This document shows positions 22,437-22,755 of a stretch of DNA of 22,755 nucleotides, piece by piece. A program made the translations under genes and the position numbers. Position 1 is the stretch's first letter. The number at the start of each line of letters is the position of its first letter. Below the pieces are notes generated by a model, which made no database searches, was not told the DNA's origin, and saw only the letters and a program-made list of their open reading frames with translations. This DNA comes from Nocardioides sp. (GTDB taxonomy: Bacteria; Actinomycetota; Actinomycetes; Propionibacteriales; Nocardioidaceae): positions 1-22,755 of the forward strand of contig DOWL01000198.1 in assembly GCA_003519585.1 (NCBI GenBank). Direction: 5' to 3'.

Positions 22437-22755
22437 GGAAGAGCTCGTCCGGCGTGACGTGTAGCAGCCCACCGGTCGCTTCACCCCGGTCCGCGATGGC
22501 TCGCTGGTCGAGCCCGTCGAGCGGTCCCGCGACCCGGAGCACCAGCCGGTCGACGTGGTCGGTCACCTCGATCGACACCGGCCCGCCGTCGGCACCGAGC
22601 GCCTCGACGCAGCAGAAGTAGACCGCGGCCTCGACCCGCGGCGGGAACCGACGCGACACCTCGGCGGTCAACGTCACGCCGGCGGGCGAGCGGGCCACCA
22701 GCGCGCGGAGCGCGGGCGCCAGACCGGACCGCGCGAGCTGCGCGGGGAAGACACC
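22399..22755 (-). CDS. C-terminal part of a degenerate sensor histidine kinase (5' end outside window)
   Basis: The minus-strand frame is open to the window edge, giving 118 residues. FPAQLARSGLAPALRALVAR, SPAGVTL and FPPRVEAAVYFCCVEAL match the region just after the phospho-acceptor histidine in actinobacterial NarX/DesK-type kinases. The normal N box that follows EAL (QNAAKH) is missing, replaced by GADGG. The G1 box (DDGxGF) reads AGPLDGL. The end still fits the scaffold: IADRGEATGGLLHV and LFLTIPVAP. ATP binding is therefore doubtful. The missing upstream part would show whether a histidine or sensor domain remains. It may serve the two adjacent regulators, directly or as an inactive adaptor. 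Confidence 0.78.
   Translation of the reverse strand, partial: GVFPAQLARSGLAPALRALVARSPAGVTLTAEVSRRFPPRVEAAVYFCCVEALGADGGPVSIEVTDHVDRLVLRVAGPLDGLDQRAIADRGEATGGLLHVTPDELFLTIPVAPLPARQ

Overview
This window comes from a high-GC actinobacterium, most likely a Nocardioides-like member of the Nocardioidaceae. Pointers are strong G/C bias at third codon positions, an F420-type luciferase-like oxidoreductase, a SigE-family ECF sigma factor, several acyl-CoA dehydrogenases in short operons, and -10 hexamers of the TANNNT type placed six bases before start codons. The genus is inferred from overall character only; there is no rRNA or other marker gene.

Layout. 1-522: 3' end of an HtrA-type serine protease with a PDZ domain, followed by hairpins. 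648-3388 (minus): ABC-F ATPase and a double-GNAT acetyltransferase overlapping by 4 bases. 3456-5099 (minus): SigE-family sigma factor, a one-TM partner protein, and a 37-residue single-TM peptide. 5239-7569 (plus): two acyl-CoA dehydrogenases that look like the catalytic and non-catalytic halves of an alpha2beta2 enzyme, with a palindromic operator candidate in front. 7593-8558 (plus): PAP2-family membrane protein. 8668-11258 (minus): cupin, NTF2-like protein and a helical-repeat protein carrying a C-terminal domain normally attached to larger signalling ATPases. 11404-15654 (plus): SDR, APH-fold kinase, ACAD11-like dehydrogenase and butyryl-CoA-type dehydrogenase in one operon. 15667-18881: small enzymes on alternating strands (GFA/CENP-V, LLM F420 oxidoreductase, two VOC proteins, a broken VOC gene, an NTF2-like protein). 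19018-22755: Rho_N/SAP-like small protein, large vWA protein, LuxR-type response regulator, receiver-only protein and the C-terminal part of a degenerate histidine kinase.

How the genes work together. The clearest theme is acyl-CoA catabolism. The 11404-15654 operon pairs a kinase and an ACAD that are fused in human ACAD10/ACAD11 and separate in the Pseudomonas putida levulinate (lva) operon; this suggests phosphorylation and removal of a 4-hydroxyl group from hydroxyacyl-CoAs. The 5239-7569 pair resembles the enzymes used on sterol or other bulky side chains. The right end is regulatory.

The most unusual object is at 18035-18472. A VOC/glyoxalase-family gene has its middle ~204 bases inverted in place, between short imperfect inverted repeats, and also carries a TGG-to-TAG type nonsense codon. 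Reversing the segment restores a continuous VOC reading frame of about 131 residues apart from that one codon. No tRNA, rRNA, CRISPR array, insertion sequence or phage gene was recognised.
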